Shown here piece by piece: positions 39,333-48,548 of a stretch of 64,000 nt of DNA (positions are counted from its first letter, which is position 1; every line of letters begins with the position of its first letter). Origin of the DNA: Aeromicrobium sp. CnD17-E (lineage in GTDB: Bacteria > Actinomycetota > Actinomycetes > Propionibacteriales > Nocardioidaceae); assembly GCF_024124745.1 (NCBI RefSeq), contig NZ_JAMXRU010000005.1, forward strand, positions 1-64,000, written 5' to 3'. The position numbers and the translations under genes are program-made. Below the pieces are notes generated by a model that had not been told where the DNA came from, made no database searches, and was given only the letters and a program-made list of their open reading frames with translations.

Positions 39333-40937
39333 TCAGCCCAGCAGGTCGCGCAGCGGGGCGGCCGCGGCCTGCGGGTCGGACAGGTGCAGGCGCAGGACCG
39401 GACGGCCGTGGTCGCGCAGGACCTGCGCGTCGCCGGCTGCCTGGGAGGCGATGAACTCCCCGAACGTGAAGTCGCGACCGGGGACCGCGAGGTCCTCGTG
39501 CGGGTCGCTCGTCAGCTGGAGGAACACGCCCGTCGCCGGACCGCCCTTGTGGTACTGGCCCGTGGAGTGCAGGAACCGCGGACCCCACCCGAACGTGACG
39601 GGTCGCCCGGTGCGGCGGGCCAGCTGCTCCCGCAGACCGGCGTAGGCGCTGAGGTCCCAGCGGTCCAGGTACGCCTGGACGGCGAGGTACCCGTGCTCGT
39701 CGTCGACCTGGGCGAGGAGGTGCTCCACGGCGTCGGCGAGGCTGGAGGCGTCGGTGCCGAACGCGGAGACCGGTCCGTCGACCAGGTCGGCGCCCGGCTC
39801 GTCGTCACCGCCGCCGCTGAGCTTGTCGCGGGCGGCCTGCTTGGCGCTCTCGACGTCGGGCTGGTCGAACGGGTTGATGCCGATGAGGGCGCCCGCGACG
39901 CTCACGGCCACCTCCCACAGCAGCATCTGCGCGCCGAGACCGCCCGTGACGCCGGCGGCCCAGCCGGACGTGCTCGTCGGCGCGTCCGAGGAGCCGGAGA
40001 CGGCCAGGAAGGAGTCGGGCGTGCTCGGCTCGACGTTCACCGCGTGGCCGCTCTCGACCACGACGGGCAGGATGCCGTGGCCGATCTTGCCCGTCGACTC
40101 GGCGACGAGCTGCTCGATCCAGTCGCCGACGCCCCAGGCCTCGGCGGTGCCGGCGTCGTGGTCGAGGAGCACCAGCTTGTCGACGGAGGAGCGGTTGGCC
40201 ACGCCGAGCGCGGCGCCGAGGCGCAGCGCCGGGTTGGCGACGTCGTCCGCGAACAGTGTTGCCGTGGCGTCGGCGGCCTCGTCGAGCAGACCGCCAATGT
40301 CGGCACCCGCGAGCCCGCTGGGCACCAGGCCGAACGCGGTGAGCGCGGAGTAGCGGCCACCGACCTCGGGGTCGGCGTGGAACACCCGGTACCCGGCCTC
40401 CGTCGCCTGCTCGTCGAGCGGCGAGCCGGGGTCGGTGACGACCACGAGGTGGTCGGCGGGGGAGAGCCCCGCCTCGGTGAAGGCGTGCTCGTACGCGCGC
40501 CGCTGGCTGTCGGTCTCGACGGTGCCGCCGGACTTGCTCGACACGACGACGACCGTGCGCTCGAGGCGGTCGGCGATCGCCGACCGCACCATGTCGGGCT
40601 GGGAGGAGTCGAGAACGGTCAGCTCGACACCGGCAGCGGCGCAGATGACCTCGGGAGCCAGCGACGAGCCGCCCATCCCGCAGAGGACGACGTGGTCGAG
40701 ACCGCGCTCGTGCAGCTCGGCACGCAGCGCCTCTACCTCGGCGACGAGCGGTCGGGACGACTCCGCGAGCGTCGTCCAGGAGAGCCGCTTGGCCGCCTCG
40801 GACTCCGCGTCGGGACCCCACAGGGTGGCGTCGTGGGCGTGCAGCCGCGAGGCGAAGCGGTCGGCGACGAGCTCCGCGAGCGCGGCGTCGAGGGCGGCCT
40901 GGTCGGCGACGGTGAGCGTGACGTCCGGTGCCGCCAT
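39333..40937 (-). CDS. pgi: Glucose-6-phosphate isomerase
   Basis: A 534-residue bidomain SIS isomerase linking glycolysis and the pentose-phosphate pathway. Seen: CGMGGSSLAPEV, VVSSKSGGTVET (phosphate loop), TDPGSPLDEQATE, GGRYSALTAFGLVP, the INPFDQPDVESAK segment, and FLHSTGQYHKGGP with the catalytic-site His/Lys. This is the fused-type Pgi seen in actinobacteria and Deinococcus rather than the E. coli form. Located between tal and zwf. Confidence 0.92.
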   Translation of the reverse strand: MAAPDVTLTVADQAALDAALAELVADRFASRLHAHDATLWGPDAESEAAKRLSWTTLAESSRPLVAEVEALRAELHERGLDHVVLCGMGGSSLAPEVICAAAGVELTVLDSSQPDMVRSAIADRLERTVVVVSSKSGGTVETDSQRRAYEHAFTEAGLSPADHLVVVTDPGSPLDEQATEAGYRVFHADPEVGGRYSALTAFGLVPSGLAGADIGGLLDEAADATATLFADDVANPALRLGAALGVANRSSVDKLVLLDHDAGTAEAWGVGDWIEQLVAESTGKIGHGILPVVVESGHAVNVEPSTPDSFLAVSGSSDAPTSTSGWAAGVTGGLGAQMLLWEVAVSVAGALIGINPFDQPDVESAKQAARDKLSGGGDDEPGADLVDGPVSAFGTDASSLADAVEHLLAQVDDEHGYLAVQAYLDRWDLSAYAGLREQLARRTGRPVTFGWGPRFLHSTGQYHKGGPATGVFLQLTSDPHEDLAVPGRDFTFGEFIASQAAGDAQVLRDHGRPVLRLHLSDPQAAAAPLRDLLG

Positions 40938-40940
40938 GGC

Positions 40941-42029
40941 TCAGGCCTTCTCGAGCTCGGAGCGGACGCTGTCGAGCAGCTCGGCCCAGGAGGCGTCGAA
41001 CTTCTCGAGGCCCTCCTTCTCGAGCTTGGCCACGACCTCGTCGTAGCCGATGCCCTTCGCCTCGAGGTCGGCGATGACCTGGCGGGCCTCGTCGTAGCGG
41101 CCGGTGACCCGGTCGCCCTCGACCTCGCCGTGGTCGGCGAACGCCTGCAGCGTCTTCTCTGGCATCGTGTTGACGGTGTCGGCGACCACGAGCTCGGTCA
41201 CGTAGAGCGTGTCCGGGTAGGCGGGGTCCTTCACGCCGGTGGAGGCCCACAGCGGTCGCTGGGCGTGGGCGCCGCGCTCGCGCAGCGACGCGAAGCGCTC
41301 GGAGCCGAAGACCTCCTCGAAGGCCTCGTAGGCGAGCCGCGCGTTCGCGATGGCTGCCTTGCCGCGCAGCGGGTCACCCTCCTCGAGCCGTCCGTCGACC
41401 TCGCTGTCGACGCGGCTCACGAAGAACGACGCCACCGAGTGGATGGCCGAGAGGTCGCGACCGGCCTCGGCGGCGCGCTCGAGCCCCTCGACGTAGGCGT
41501 CCATGACGGCGCGGTAGCGCTCGAGGGAGAAGATCAGCGTCACGTTGACGCTGATGCCCTCCGCGATCGCGTCGGCGATCGCCGGGAGGCCCTCGACCGT
41601 CGCGGGGATCTTGATGAGGAGGTTGGGCCGGTCGACCGTCTCCCACAGGCGCTTCGCGATGGTGGTGGTGCGGTCGGTGTCGCGGGCGGCGCCCGGGTCG
41701 ACCTCGATCGAGACGCGGCCGTCGACGCCGTCGGTGCGGTCGTAGACCGGCCGCAGCACGTCGCACGCCTCGCGCACGTCGGTCGTGGTCAGGGCGAAGA
41801 CCGTCTCGTCGACGTCGGCGCCGGCGGCCTTCAGCTCGGCCACCTGCGCGGCGTAGCGGTCGCCGTCGGACAGGGCCGAGGCGAAGATGGTGGGGTTGGT
41901 GGTGACGCCGACGACACCGCCCTCGGTGACGAGCTCGGCGAGGTTGCCGGACTCGATGCGCTCACGGGACAGGTCGTCCAGCCAGATGGAGACCCCGGCG
42001 TCGGCCAGGGCCTGCAGTCGCTCGTTCAT
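40941..42029 (-). CDS. tal: Transaldolase
   Basis: A 362-residue TIM-barrel enzyme of the non-oxidative pentose-phosphate branch. Seen: [55 protein letters not shown] with the Schiff-base Lys, [23 protein letters not shown], and [17 protein letters not shown] 42029 (MNERLQALA) has an AGGAG site upstream. The 83-bp gap to tkt holds a short GCCGCC/GGCGGC hairpin. Confidence 0.96.
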   Translation of the reverse strand: MNERLQALADAGVSIWLDDLSRERIESGNLAELVTEGGVVGVTTNPTIFASALSDGDRYAAQVAELKAAGADVDETVFALTTTDVREACDVLRPVYDRTDGVDGRVSIEVDPGAARDTDRTTTIAKRLWETVDRPNLLIKIPATVEGLPAIADAIAEGISVNVTLIFSLERYRAVMDAYVEGLERAAEAGRDLSAIHSVASFFVSRVDSEVDGRLEEGDPLRGKAAIANARLAYEAFEEVFGSERFASLRERGAHAQRPLWASTGVKDPAYPDTLYVTELVVADTVNTMPEKTLQAFADHGEVEGDRVTGRYDEARQVIADLEAKGIGYDEVVAKLEKEGLEKFDASWAELLDSVRSELEKA

Positions 42030-42041
42030 GGTGCTCCTCCT

Positions 42042-42057
42042 GCCGCCGTCCGGCGGC
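42042..42057 (-). other. Small intra-operon hairpin between tkt and tal
   Basis: GCCGCC (42042-42047) pairs with GGCGGC (42052-42057) around 4 nt, just upstream of the tal ribosome-binding site. It could attenuate or mark processing; the role is unknown. Confidence 0.35.
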
Positions 42058-42112
42058 GTGGTGGTCGGGGTGGGACCCGCGCCGGCGGCGCAGGCCCCGT
42101 TGCTGTGCGCGC

Positions 42113-44290
42113 TCAGTGCTGGTCGGGAAGGACCGGACCGCTCGGGCGTGCGTGGAACGGTGCCTCCGCGGCTCCGACCGCGTCGATCGAGGCGCGGGCG
42201 GCGTCGGCGACGGCGCCGGGCGTGATGCCGAACTCCTGGTAGAGCCGCTGGAAGTCCGCCGAGGCACCGAAGTGCTCGATCCCGACGACCTGGCCGGCGT
42301 CGCCGACCACGTCGCGCCAGCCGAAGGACACACCGGCCTCGACGACGACGCGGGCACGGACGGACGGCGGGATCACGCTGTCGCGGTACCCGCTGTCCTG
42401 CTGCTCGAACCACTCGCGCGACGGCATCGAAACGACACGGGCGGCGATGCCGTCGGCGGCGAGCGCCTCACGGGCCTGGACCGCGATCTCCACCTCGCTG
42501 CCGGTGCCGACGAGGACGACGTCGGGGGAGACGTCCTGGCCGTCGCGACGGGCCTCGAGTAGCACGTAGGCGCCCTTGGCCGTGTCGGCCGCGTCGCCCC
42601 ACGTCTCGCCGTCGACCTCGCCACGCGGGTAGGTGCGCAGGTTCTGCCGGCTCAGGGCCAGCGCGACCGGACGGTCGTGGATGCCGAGCAGCGTCTGCCA
42701 GGCGGCGACCGTCTCGTTGGCGTCCGCGGGCCGCACGACGTCGAGGCCGGGGATGGCGCGCAGCGCCGCGAGGTGCTCGATCGGCTGGTGCGTCGGGCCG
42801 TCCTCGCCGAGGCCGATGGAGTCGTGGGTCCAGACGTAGGTGACCGGCAGCTGCTGCAGCGCGGCGAGGCGCACCGCGGGGCGCATGTAGTCGCTGAACA
42901 CGAGGAACGTGCCGCCGTACGGCCGGGTCGGGCCGTGCAGCGCGATGCCGTTGAGGATCGCGCCCATGGCGTGCTCGCGGATGCCGAAGTGCAGCACACG
43001 GCCGTACCAGTCGCCCTGGAACTTCTTGGTCGACCACTCCGGCGGGATGAACGAGGGCTCACCCTTGGGGGTCGTGTTGTTCGACCCGGCGAGGTCGGCG
43101 GAGCCGCCCCACAGCTCGGGCAGCACGGGGGCGAGCGCCGACAGCACCTCGCCGGAGGCGGCACGCGTCGCGACACCCTTGTCGCTGGCCTCGAAGGTCG
43201 GCAGGGCGTCGGTCCAGCCGTCGGGCAGCTCGTGCGCCTGCAGCCGGTCGAGGAGGGCAGCGCGCTCGGGCTGGGCGGACCGCCAGGCGTCGTAGGTCTC
43301 CTGCCAGGCGGCGTGCGCCTCGGCGCCGCGCGCACGGGCCGCGTGCGTGTGCTCGATGACCTCCTCGGCGACCGCGAACGTCTGCTCGGGGTCGAAGCCG
43401 AGCAGCTCCTTGGTGGCCGCGATCTCGTCGGAGCCCAGCGCCGAGCCGTGCGAGGCGCCGGTGTTCTGCGCCGACGGCGCGGGCCAGGCGATGATCGAGC
43501 GCAGCACGATGAGGCTCGGCTTGTCGGTGACCTGCTCGGCCGCCTGGTAGGCGTCCCACAGCGCGGGGACGTCCTCGCGGTACTCGCCGCCGCCGTGCGT
43601 CCAGTCGACCGTCTGCACGTGCCAGCCGTACGCCTCGTAGCGGGCCGCGACGTCCTCGGTGAACGCGACGTCAGTGTTGTCCTCGATCGAGATCTTGTTG
43701 TCGTCGTAGAGGACCGTCAGGTTGCCGAGCTTCTGGTGGCCGGCGAGCGAGGACGCCTCGGCCGACACGCCCTCCTGCACGTCGCCGTCGGAGCAGATGA
43801 CGTAGACGTGGTGGTCGAACGGGCTCTCGCCGGCGCCGGTCTCGGGGTCGAGGATGCCGCGCTCGCGGCGGGCGGCCATGGCCATGCCGACGCCGTTGGC
43901 GATGCCCTGGCCGAGGGGGCCGGTGGTGACCTCGACGCCGGGAGTGTGCCCGTGCTCCGGGTGGCCGGGCGTCTGGCTGCCCCACGTGCGCAGGCTCTTG
44001 AGGTCCTCGAGGGTCATCGGGTAGCCGGCGAGGTAGAGCTGCACGTACTGCGTGAGGCTCGAGTGGCCGCACGACAGGACGAACCGGTCACGCCCGATCC
44101 ACGACGGGTCGTTCGGGTCGTGACGCATGAGCTTCTGGTAGAGCAGGTAGGCCGCCGGCGCGAGGCTCATGGCGGTGCCGGGGTGGCCGTTGCCGACCTT
44201 CTCGACGGCGTCGGCAGCGAGCAGACGCGCGGTGTCGACCGCCTTGGCGTCGAGCTCGGTCCAGTCCAGGGATGCAGAGGTGCTGGTCAC
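42113..44290 (-). CDS. tkt: Transketolase
   Basis: A 725-residue TPP enzyme, first gene of the pentose-phosphate operon. Seen: [47 protein letters not shown] motif [20 protein letters not shown], catalytic [18 protein letters not shown] in the pyrimidine domain, and the C-terminal domain with [13 protein letters not shown] 44290 ([10 protein letters not shown]) is chosen: AGGAG lies 11 nt upstream and the longer upstream frame is antisense to ctaB. A TAGGGT -10 on the minus strand (44361-44356) would give a leader of about 59 nt. Confidence 0.97.
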   Translation of the reverse strand: MTSTSASLDWTELDAKAVDTARLLAADAVEKVGNGHPGTAMSLAPAAYLLYQKLMRHDPNDPSWIGRDRFVLSCGHSSLTQYVQLYLAGYPMTLEDLKSLRTWGSQTPGHPEHGHTPGVEVTTGPLGQGIANGVGMAMAARRERGILDPETGAGESPFDHHVYVICSDGDVQEGVSAEASSLAGHQKLGNLTVLYDDNKISIEDNTDVAFTEDVAARYEAYGWHVQTVDWTHGGGEYREDVPALWDAYQAAEQVTDKPSLIVLRSIIAWPAPSAQNTGASHGSALGSDEIAATKELLGFDPEQTFAVAEEVIEHTHAARARGAEAHAAWQETYDAWRSAQPERAALLDRLQAHELPDGWTDALPTFEASDKGVATRAASGEVLSALAPVLPELWGGSADLAGSNNTTPKGEPSFIPPEWSTKKFQGDWYGRVLHFGIREHAMGAILNGIALHGPTRPYGGTFLVFSDYMRPAVRLAALQQLPVTYVWTHDSIGLGEDGPTHQPIEHLAALRAIPGLDVVRPADANETVAAWQTLLGIHDRPVALALSRQNLRTYPRGEVDGETWGDAADTAKGAYVLLEARRDGQDVSPDVVLVGTGSEVEIAVQAREALAADGIAARVVSMPSREWFEQQDSGYRDSVIPPSVRARVVVEAGVSFGWRDVVGDAGQVVGIEHFGASADFQRLYQEFGITPGAVADAARASIDAVGAAEAPFHARPSGPVLPDQH

Positions 44291-44351
44291 GGTGCTGGTC
44301 GCTCCTGGGTCGTGGGGGAAATTCTGGGGAGGGACGTGGTGGAGCCCTCGG

Positions 44352-44379
44352 TTCGACCCTATCGCCGAGCGTCTAGACT
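44352..44379 (+). promoter_or_regulatory. ctaB promoter (TTCGAC-N16-TAGACT), leaderless
   Basis: TTCGAC at 44352-44357 and TAGACT at 44374-44379, 7 nt before GTG 44387. The minus-strand tkt -10 (ACCCTA, 44356-44361) overlaps it, so the two divergent promoters compete for the same space. Confidence 0.6.
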
Positions 44380-44386
44380 CTGCCAG

Positions 44387-45376
44387 GTGAGTGCACTTCG
44401 GTCGAGCAGCCGCAACGACCCCTCGTCGACCCCGGCCGACGGCGCTGGCGCGGACACCCGCGTGGTGACGTCCAGCCAGGTCCGTCGCAGCGGTCCGGTC
44501 GACGTGCTCAACGCGTACGTGGCGCTGATGAAGCCGCGCATCATCGAGCTGCTGCTCCTGACGACCGTGCCGGTCATGTTCCTCGCCGCACGCGACGTGC
44601 CCTCGTTCTGGCTGATCGTCGCGACCGTCGTCGGCGGGACGCTCTCCGCGGGCAGCGCCAACGCGCTCAACTGCGTGTTCGACGCCGACATCGACCAGAA
44701 GATGCGGCGCACGTCGCGCCGACCGCTGCCGCGCCACGGTGTCTCCACCGCGGGCGCGCTCTGGTTCGGGCTGGCCCTCGCCGTCGTCTCGACCCTGTGG
44801 CTCGGCCTGCTGGTCAACTGGCTCTCGGCCGGGCTCGCGCTCGCCGCCAACGTCTTCTACGTCGTCGGCTACACGATGCTGCTGAAGCGCCGCACGCCGC
44901 AGAACATCGTGTGGGGCGGGGCTGCCGGCTGCTTCCCGGCGCTCATCGGCTGGACCGCCGTCACGAACGAGCTGGCCTGGCCGCCTTTCGTGCTGTTCCT
45001 CGTCGTCTTCTTCTGGACCCCGCCGCACTTCTGGTCCCTCGGCCTGCGCTACCGCGACGACTACTCGGCCGCCGGCGTGCCGATGCTGCCGTCGGTGGCC
45101 AGCGCCGCCACGGTGTCGCGCCAGATCGTCGTCTACTCGTGGGTCATGGTCGCGACGTCGCTCGCACTCTGGCCGGTCGCCGGCATGGGCTGGTTCTACA
45201 CGGGTGTCGCGATCCTGCTGGGCATCGTGTTCCTGGTCGAGGCGTACGACCTGCGCTCGCGCGCGAAGGACACCGAGGAGCTGTCGGTGATCAAGCCGAT
45301 GCGGCTCTTCCACTTCTCCAACGCCTACCTCGCGCTGCTGTTCGTCGCCGCGGCGGTCGACCCGTTCCTGCGCTGA
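44387..45376 (+). CDS. ctaB: Protohaem IX farnesyltransferase (haem O synthase)
   Basis: A 329-residue membrane prenyltransferase adding farnesyl to haem B for cytochrome oxidase. Seen: [18 protein letters not shown], the first Asp-rich motif [35 protein letters not shown], the second Asp-rich region [16 protein letters not shown], and eight or nine helices. GTG 44387 is 7 nt after a TAGACT -10; the preceding frame has no valid start. The stop overlaps the next gene's likely CTG start. Confidence 0.94.
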   Translation: MSALRSSSRNDPSSTPADGAGADTRVVTSSQVRRSGPVDVLNAYVALMKPRIIELLLLTTVPVMFLAARDVPSFWLIVATVVGGTLSAGSANALNCVFDADIDQKMRRTSRRPLPRHGVSTAGALWFGLALAVVSTLWLGLLVNWLSAGLALAANVFYVVGYTMLLKRRTPQNIVWGGAAGCFPALIGWTAVTNELAWPPFVLFLVVFFWTPPHFWSLGLRYRDDYSAAGVPMLPSVASAATVSRQIVVYSWVMVATSLALWPVAGMGWFYTGVAILLGIVFLVEAYDLRSRAKDTEELSVIKPMRLFHFSNAYLALLFVAAAVDPFLR

Positions 45377-45816
45377 GCGTCGAGCGGCTCGGCCCGGACG
45401 ACTGGCGGCGGTTCCGCACCGTCCGCCAGGCCGCGCTGCGCAGCGACCCTGACGCGTTCGCCGCGTCGGCGCACCGCTGGCTGAGCGACCTCGACGTCGA
45501 GGCGCGGTGGCGTGAGCGCCTCGAGGCGGTCGTCACCTACGTGGCCTGCCTCGACGGGACCGACGTCGGCACCGCGGGCGTGAGCGCGGACCACGAGCTG
45601 CTCGGCATGTGGGTGGCGCCCGCCGTGCGAGGCACCGGCGTGGCGGACCGCCTCGTCGACGCCGTCGCCCGGCACGCCACTGCTGGCGCCCCGCTGCACC
45701 TGCGCGTCATGGCCGGCAACGACGTCGGCGTGCGCTTCTACACGCGCTGCGGCTTCGTCGTGACCCACCCGGAGCCCGACGTCGAGGGCTGCCTCAGCAT
45801 GACCCGCCCCCGCTGA
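45373..45816 (+). CDS. GNAT family N-acetyltransferase (probable CTG start)
   Basis: A 147-residue acetyltransferase. Seen: [21 protein letters not shown] followed by SDPDAFAAS, the usual N-terminus of this GNAT subgroup; [20 protein letters not shown] (acetyl-CoA V/R-x-x-G-x-G/A motif); and [10 protein letters not shown]. No ATG, GTG or TTG lies near the expected start. CTG 45373 overlaps the ctaB stop as CTGA, matching the 4-bp coupling seen elsewhere here, and gives the full family N-terminus. Substrate unknown. A strong hairpin follows the stop. Confidence 0.78.
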   Translation: MSVERLGPDDWRRFRTVRQAALRSDPDAFAASAHRWLSDLDVEARWRERLEAVVTYVACLDGTDVGTAGVSADHELLGMWVAPAVRGTGVADRLVDAVARHATAGAPLHLRVMAGNDVGVRFYTRCGFVVTHPEPDVEGCLSMTRPR

Positions 45817-45837
45817 CCGTGACCCCGCTGACCGTGA
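45808..45837. repeat. 15-bp tandem duplication at the GNAT gene end
   Basis: CCCCGCTGACCGTGA occurs twice in a row (45808-45822, 45823-45837). The first copy contains the GNAT stop codon; the second provides the left arm of the terminator stem. Confidence 0.7.
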
Positions 45838-45886
45838 AGACGTGGCCCTTGATCGCTCCGGATCGGGGCCACGTCGTCACGGTCAG
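45828..45886. terminator. Bidirectional hairpin between GNAT and ctaA genes
   Basis: A 21-bp arm starting CTGACCGTGAAGACG (45828-45848) pairs with 45866-45886 with one mismatch. An inner GATC/GATC stem lies in the loop. It overlaps the stop of convergent ctaA; no T-tract. Confidence 0.8.
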
Positions 45887-46785
45887 TGCTGCAGCTGGGG
45901 CTCGCGCACGCGGGTGCGGGTGAGCACCACGAGTCGGGTACCGACCGACACCAGCACCGCAGCACCGACGAGGTGCACCGCGACCAGCGCGATCGGCAGG
46001 TCCGTGAAGTACTGCACGAAGCCGATGACGCCCTGCGCCAGCTCGGCGACCAGCAGCAGCGTGGCCGCTCGGACGGCGAGCGGGCTGGTGCCGCTGCGCC
46101 GCAGCACGAGGATGGTCACGATCGTCAGGGCGACGAGGACGTAGACGCCCCAGGCGTGCACGTGGCTCCAGAGGCGCGGGTCGAGCCCGTTGCGCGGTGC
46201 GTTCACGTCGCCGGCGTGCGGCCCGCTCCCGGTGACGACCGTGCCGAGGTAGACGACGACCCAGAGCGTCGCGTACGTGGCCAGCACGAGACGACGGGCG
46301 AGCACCGGCACGTCGTCGGCGACGTCGCCACGCACGCGCAGGAGCAGCCAGGTGGAGCCCGCCACCAGGAACAGGGAGAGCACGAGGTGCAGCGCGACGA
46401 TCCAGGGGTTGAGGTCGGTCAGCACGGTGATGCCGCCGATGACGCCCTGGAACGGGATGCCGACGGCCAGCACGACCGCGAGACGACGCAGGCCACGACC
46501 CTCGGACCAGCGCCACACCGCGACGACCGTGCCGATCGCGATGGCGATGAGCACGTAGGTGAGCAGCCGGTTGCCGAACTCGATCAGGCCGTGCAGACCC
46601 AGGGCGCGGTGCGGCACGAACGACTCGTCGGTGCAGCGCGGCCACGTGGGGCACCCGAGCCCGGAGGCGGTGAGGCGGACCAGCCCGCCGGTCAGGATGA
46701 TGACCGTGTTCGCGACCAGGCTGGCCCAGGCCCAGCGCTCGACGACGTCGCGGGTGGGGGTCCGAAGACCGAGCGTCATTCCCAT
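45883..46785 (-). CDS. ctaA: Haem A synthase
   Basis: A 300-residue membrane oxidase converting haem O to haem A, downstream of CtaB. Seen: eight hydrophobic helices, the extracellular Cys pair in GLGCPTWPRC, and helix His residues in HRALGLHGLIEFGNR, ALHLVLSL, WSHVHAWGVY and VAVHLVGAA. ATG 46785 (MGMTLG) is favoured by AAGGA 7 nt upstream; ATG 46779 would give a 4-bp overlap with the permease stop. Follows the ABC permease in one transcript. Confidence 0.93.
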   Translation of the reverse strand: MGMTLGLRTPTRDVVERWAWASLVANTVIILTGGLVRLTASGLGCPTWPRCTDESFVPHRALGLHGLIEFGNRLLTYVLIAIAIGTVVAVWRWSEGRGLRRLAVVLAVGIPFQGVIGGITVLTDLNPWIVALHLVLSLFLVAGSTWLLLRVRGDVADDVPVLARRLVLATYATLWVVVYLGTVVTGSGPHAGDVNAPRNGLDPRLWSHVHAWGVYVLVALTIVTILVLRRSGTSPLAVRAATLLLVAELAQGVIGFVQYFTDLPIALVAVHLVGAAVLVSVGTRLVVLTRTRVREPQLQH

Positions 46786-47549
46786 CGGAACGTCCTTGCG
46801 GTCAGGGCGGTGCCGACGGCCGCCCAGGCCGCGAGCACCACGAGGGGGAGCAGGTCGACGGTGCCGGCGTCGAACGCCGTGCGCAGGCCCTCGCCGAGCG
46901 CGCCGGACGGCAGCAGCTGCAGCAGTCCTTGCGCGCCGTCGGGGTAGCGCGAGAGCGGCACGATGAGCCCGCCGCCGACCAGGAGGAGCACGTACACGAG
47001 GTTCGCGACGGCGAGCGTGGCCTCCGCGCGCAGCGTGCCCGCGATGAGCAGGCCGAGCGAGCCGAACGCGGCGGTGCCGAGGACGGCGAGCACCACGAGC
47101 CACAGCCACGGGGCCACCCCGCCGGCGGGCGACCAGCCGAGCGCGAGGGCCACCGACGCGAGCAGCACCAGCTGCACGACCTCGACCACGACCACCGCGG
47201 CGACCTTGCCGACGAGCAGGCCCCAGCGCGGCAGCGGCGACGCGCCCAGCCGCTTGAGCACCCCGTAGCGACGCTCGAAGCCGGTCGCGATCGCCAGCGA
47301 CGTGAACGACGTGGAGAGCACGGCCAGCCCGAGCACGCCGGGCGTGATGATGTCGATCGGACGGCCCGCCCCGAGGTCGACGACCTTGCCCGAGCGGGTG
47401 CCGGCCACGAGGAGCAGCAGGGGGACGACGAGCGTGATGAGGAGCTGCTCGCCGTTGCGGGCGAGCAGGCGCAGCTCCATGCGGGCCTGCGCGGCGAGCA
47501 TGGCGGGGGTGCGGGCCGCGCCAGGACGCGGCGAGAGGTCGAGGCTCAT
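46776..47549 (-). CDS. ABC-2 type transporter permease
   Basis: A 257-residue membrane component with six helices. Seen: N-terminal LAAQARMELRLLARNGEQLLI, FTSLAIATGFERRYGVLKRLGASPLPR (in parts SLAIATGFERRYG, VLKRLGASPLPRW), typical of ABC-2 exporters. Pairs with the ATPase whose stop it overlaps, and with ctaA downstream. This ABC pair beside ctaA/ctaB is conserved in actinobacteria (Rv1456c-Rv1458c region); a role in haem or cytochrome oxidase maturation has been suggested by context only. Confidence 0.87.
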   Translation of the reverse strand: MSLDLSPRPGAARTPAMLAAQARMELRLLARNGEQLLITLVVPLLLLVAGTRSGKVVDLGAGRPIDIITPGVLGLAVLSTSFTSLAIATGFERRYGVLKRLGASPLPRWGLLVGKVAAVVVVEVVQLVLLASVALALGWSPAGGVAPWLWLVVLAVLGTAAFGSLGLLIAGTLRAEATLAVANLVYVLLLVGGGLIVPLSRYPDGAQGLLQLLPSGALGEGLRTAFDAGTVDLLPLVVLAAWAAVGTALTARTFRWE

Positions 47550-48490
47550 CGCAGGGCCCGTCCGGTGAGGTCGAGGAACCGGTCCTCGAGCGTCTGCTTC
47601 TCCACGAGCACCGACTCCGCGAGCACGCCCTGGCCGGCGAACCAGGCGGTCAGGGTGGCGAGGAGGCCGGGGTCGACGGTGCCGATGACGACGTACTGCC
47701 CGGCGGCGGTCTCCCGCACCTTGGTGTCGGCGGGCAGCGCGGTCATGAGCGCGTCGACGTCGAGCCCGGGTCGGGCCGCGAACCGGACGGTGTTCTCGGC
47801 GCCTGAGCGCACGAGGTCGGCGGGGGAGCCGCTGGCGATGACGCGTCCGGCGTCGACGATGTGCACGACGTCGCTGAGCGTCTCGGCCTCGTCCATGAAG
47901 TGCGTCGTGAGGACCACCGTGACGCCGCTCGCGCGCAGCTCGTCGAGCAGGTCCCACGTGGCGCGACGTGCCTGGGGGTCGAGCCCGGCGGTCGGCTCGT
48001 CGAGGAAGACCAGCTCCGGGCGGCCGACGACGGCCATCGCCAGGCCGAGCCGCTGCTGCTGGCCGCCGGACAGGCGACGGTAGGCGGTGCGGCCGCACGA
48101 CCCGAGCCCGAGGCGCTCGACGAGGGCGTCGACGTCGAGCGGGTGGGCGTGCAGCGACGCCACGTGGCGCAACATCTCGTGAGCCCGCACGCCCGACCAC
48201 GCGCCACCGGCCTGCAGCATCACGCCCACGCGAGGCCGCAGCGCTGCCGCGTCGCGGACCGGGTCGAGGCCGAGCACGCGGACCGTGCCCGACGTCGCGC
48301 GCCGGAAGCCCTCGCAGGTCTCGACCGTGCTGGTCTTGCCGGCACCGTTCGGCCCGAGGACCGACGTGACCGTGCCGGTGCCGACCGAGAGCGTGAGCCC
48401 GTCGACCGCGGTGACGTCGCCGTAGCGGACGACGAGGTCGTGGATCTCGACGGCGGCGCCGACGGAGCCGTCGACGGGAGGGTGCTTCAC
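47546..48490 (-). CDS. ABC transporter ATP-binding protein
   Basis: A 314-residue ATPase of a drug/DrrA-type exporter. Seen: Walker A LGPNGAGKTSTVE, signature LSGGQQQRLGLA, Walker B LVFLDEPTAGLDP, H-loop LTTHFMDEAE, and a C-terminal DrrA-like extension. GTG 48490 (MKHPPVDG). First gene of the ATPase-permease-ctaA unit; divergent from the ligase gene across 58 bp. Confidence 0.9.
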   Translation of the reverse strand: MKHPPVDGSVGAAVEIHDLVVRYGDVTAVDGLTLSVGTGTVTSVLGPNGAGKTSTVETCEGFRRATSGTVRVLGLDPVRDAAALRPRVGVMLQAGGAWSGVRAHEMLRHVASLHAHPLDVDALVERLGLGSCGRTAYRRLSGGQQQRLGLAMAVVGRPELVFLDEPTAGLDPQARRATWDLLDELRASGVTVVLTTHFMDEAETLSDVVHIVDAGRVIASGSPADLVRSGAENTVRFAARPGLDVDALMTALPADTKVRETAAGQYVVIGTVDPGLLATLTAWFAGQGVLAESVLVEKQTLEDRFLDLTGRALR

Positions 48491-48536
48491 CCCGTCAGTC
48501 TAGAGATCGTCGCCCGGCGGGTGGTCCGGGGCACCG

Positions 48537-48548
48537 TAGCCTGGTGCG
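48537..48548 (+). promoter_or_regulatory. Leaderless promoter -10 of the ligase gene (TAGCCT)
   Basis: TAGCCT at 48537-48542 ends 6 nt before ATG 48549. Confidence 0.5.

Noticed and set aside
42113-45313. Transketolase frame extended over ctaB
   Set aside because: Upstream part is antisense to ctaB; GTG 44290 has a ribosome-binding site and the family N-terminus.
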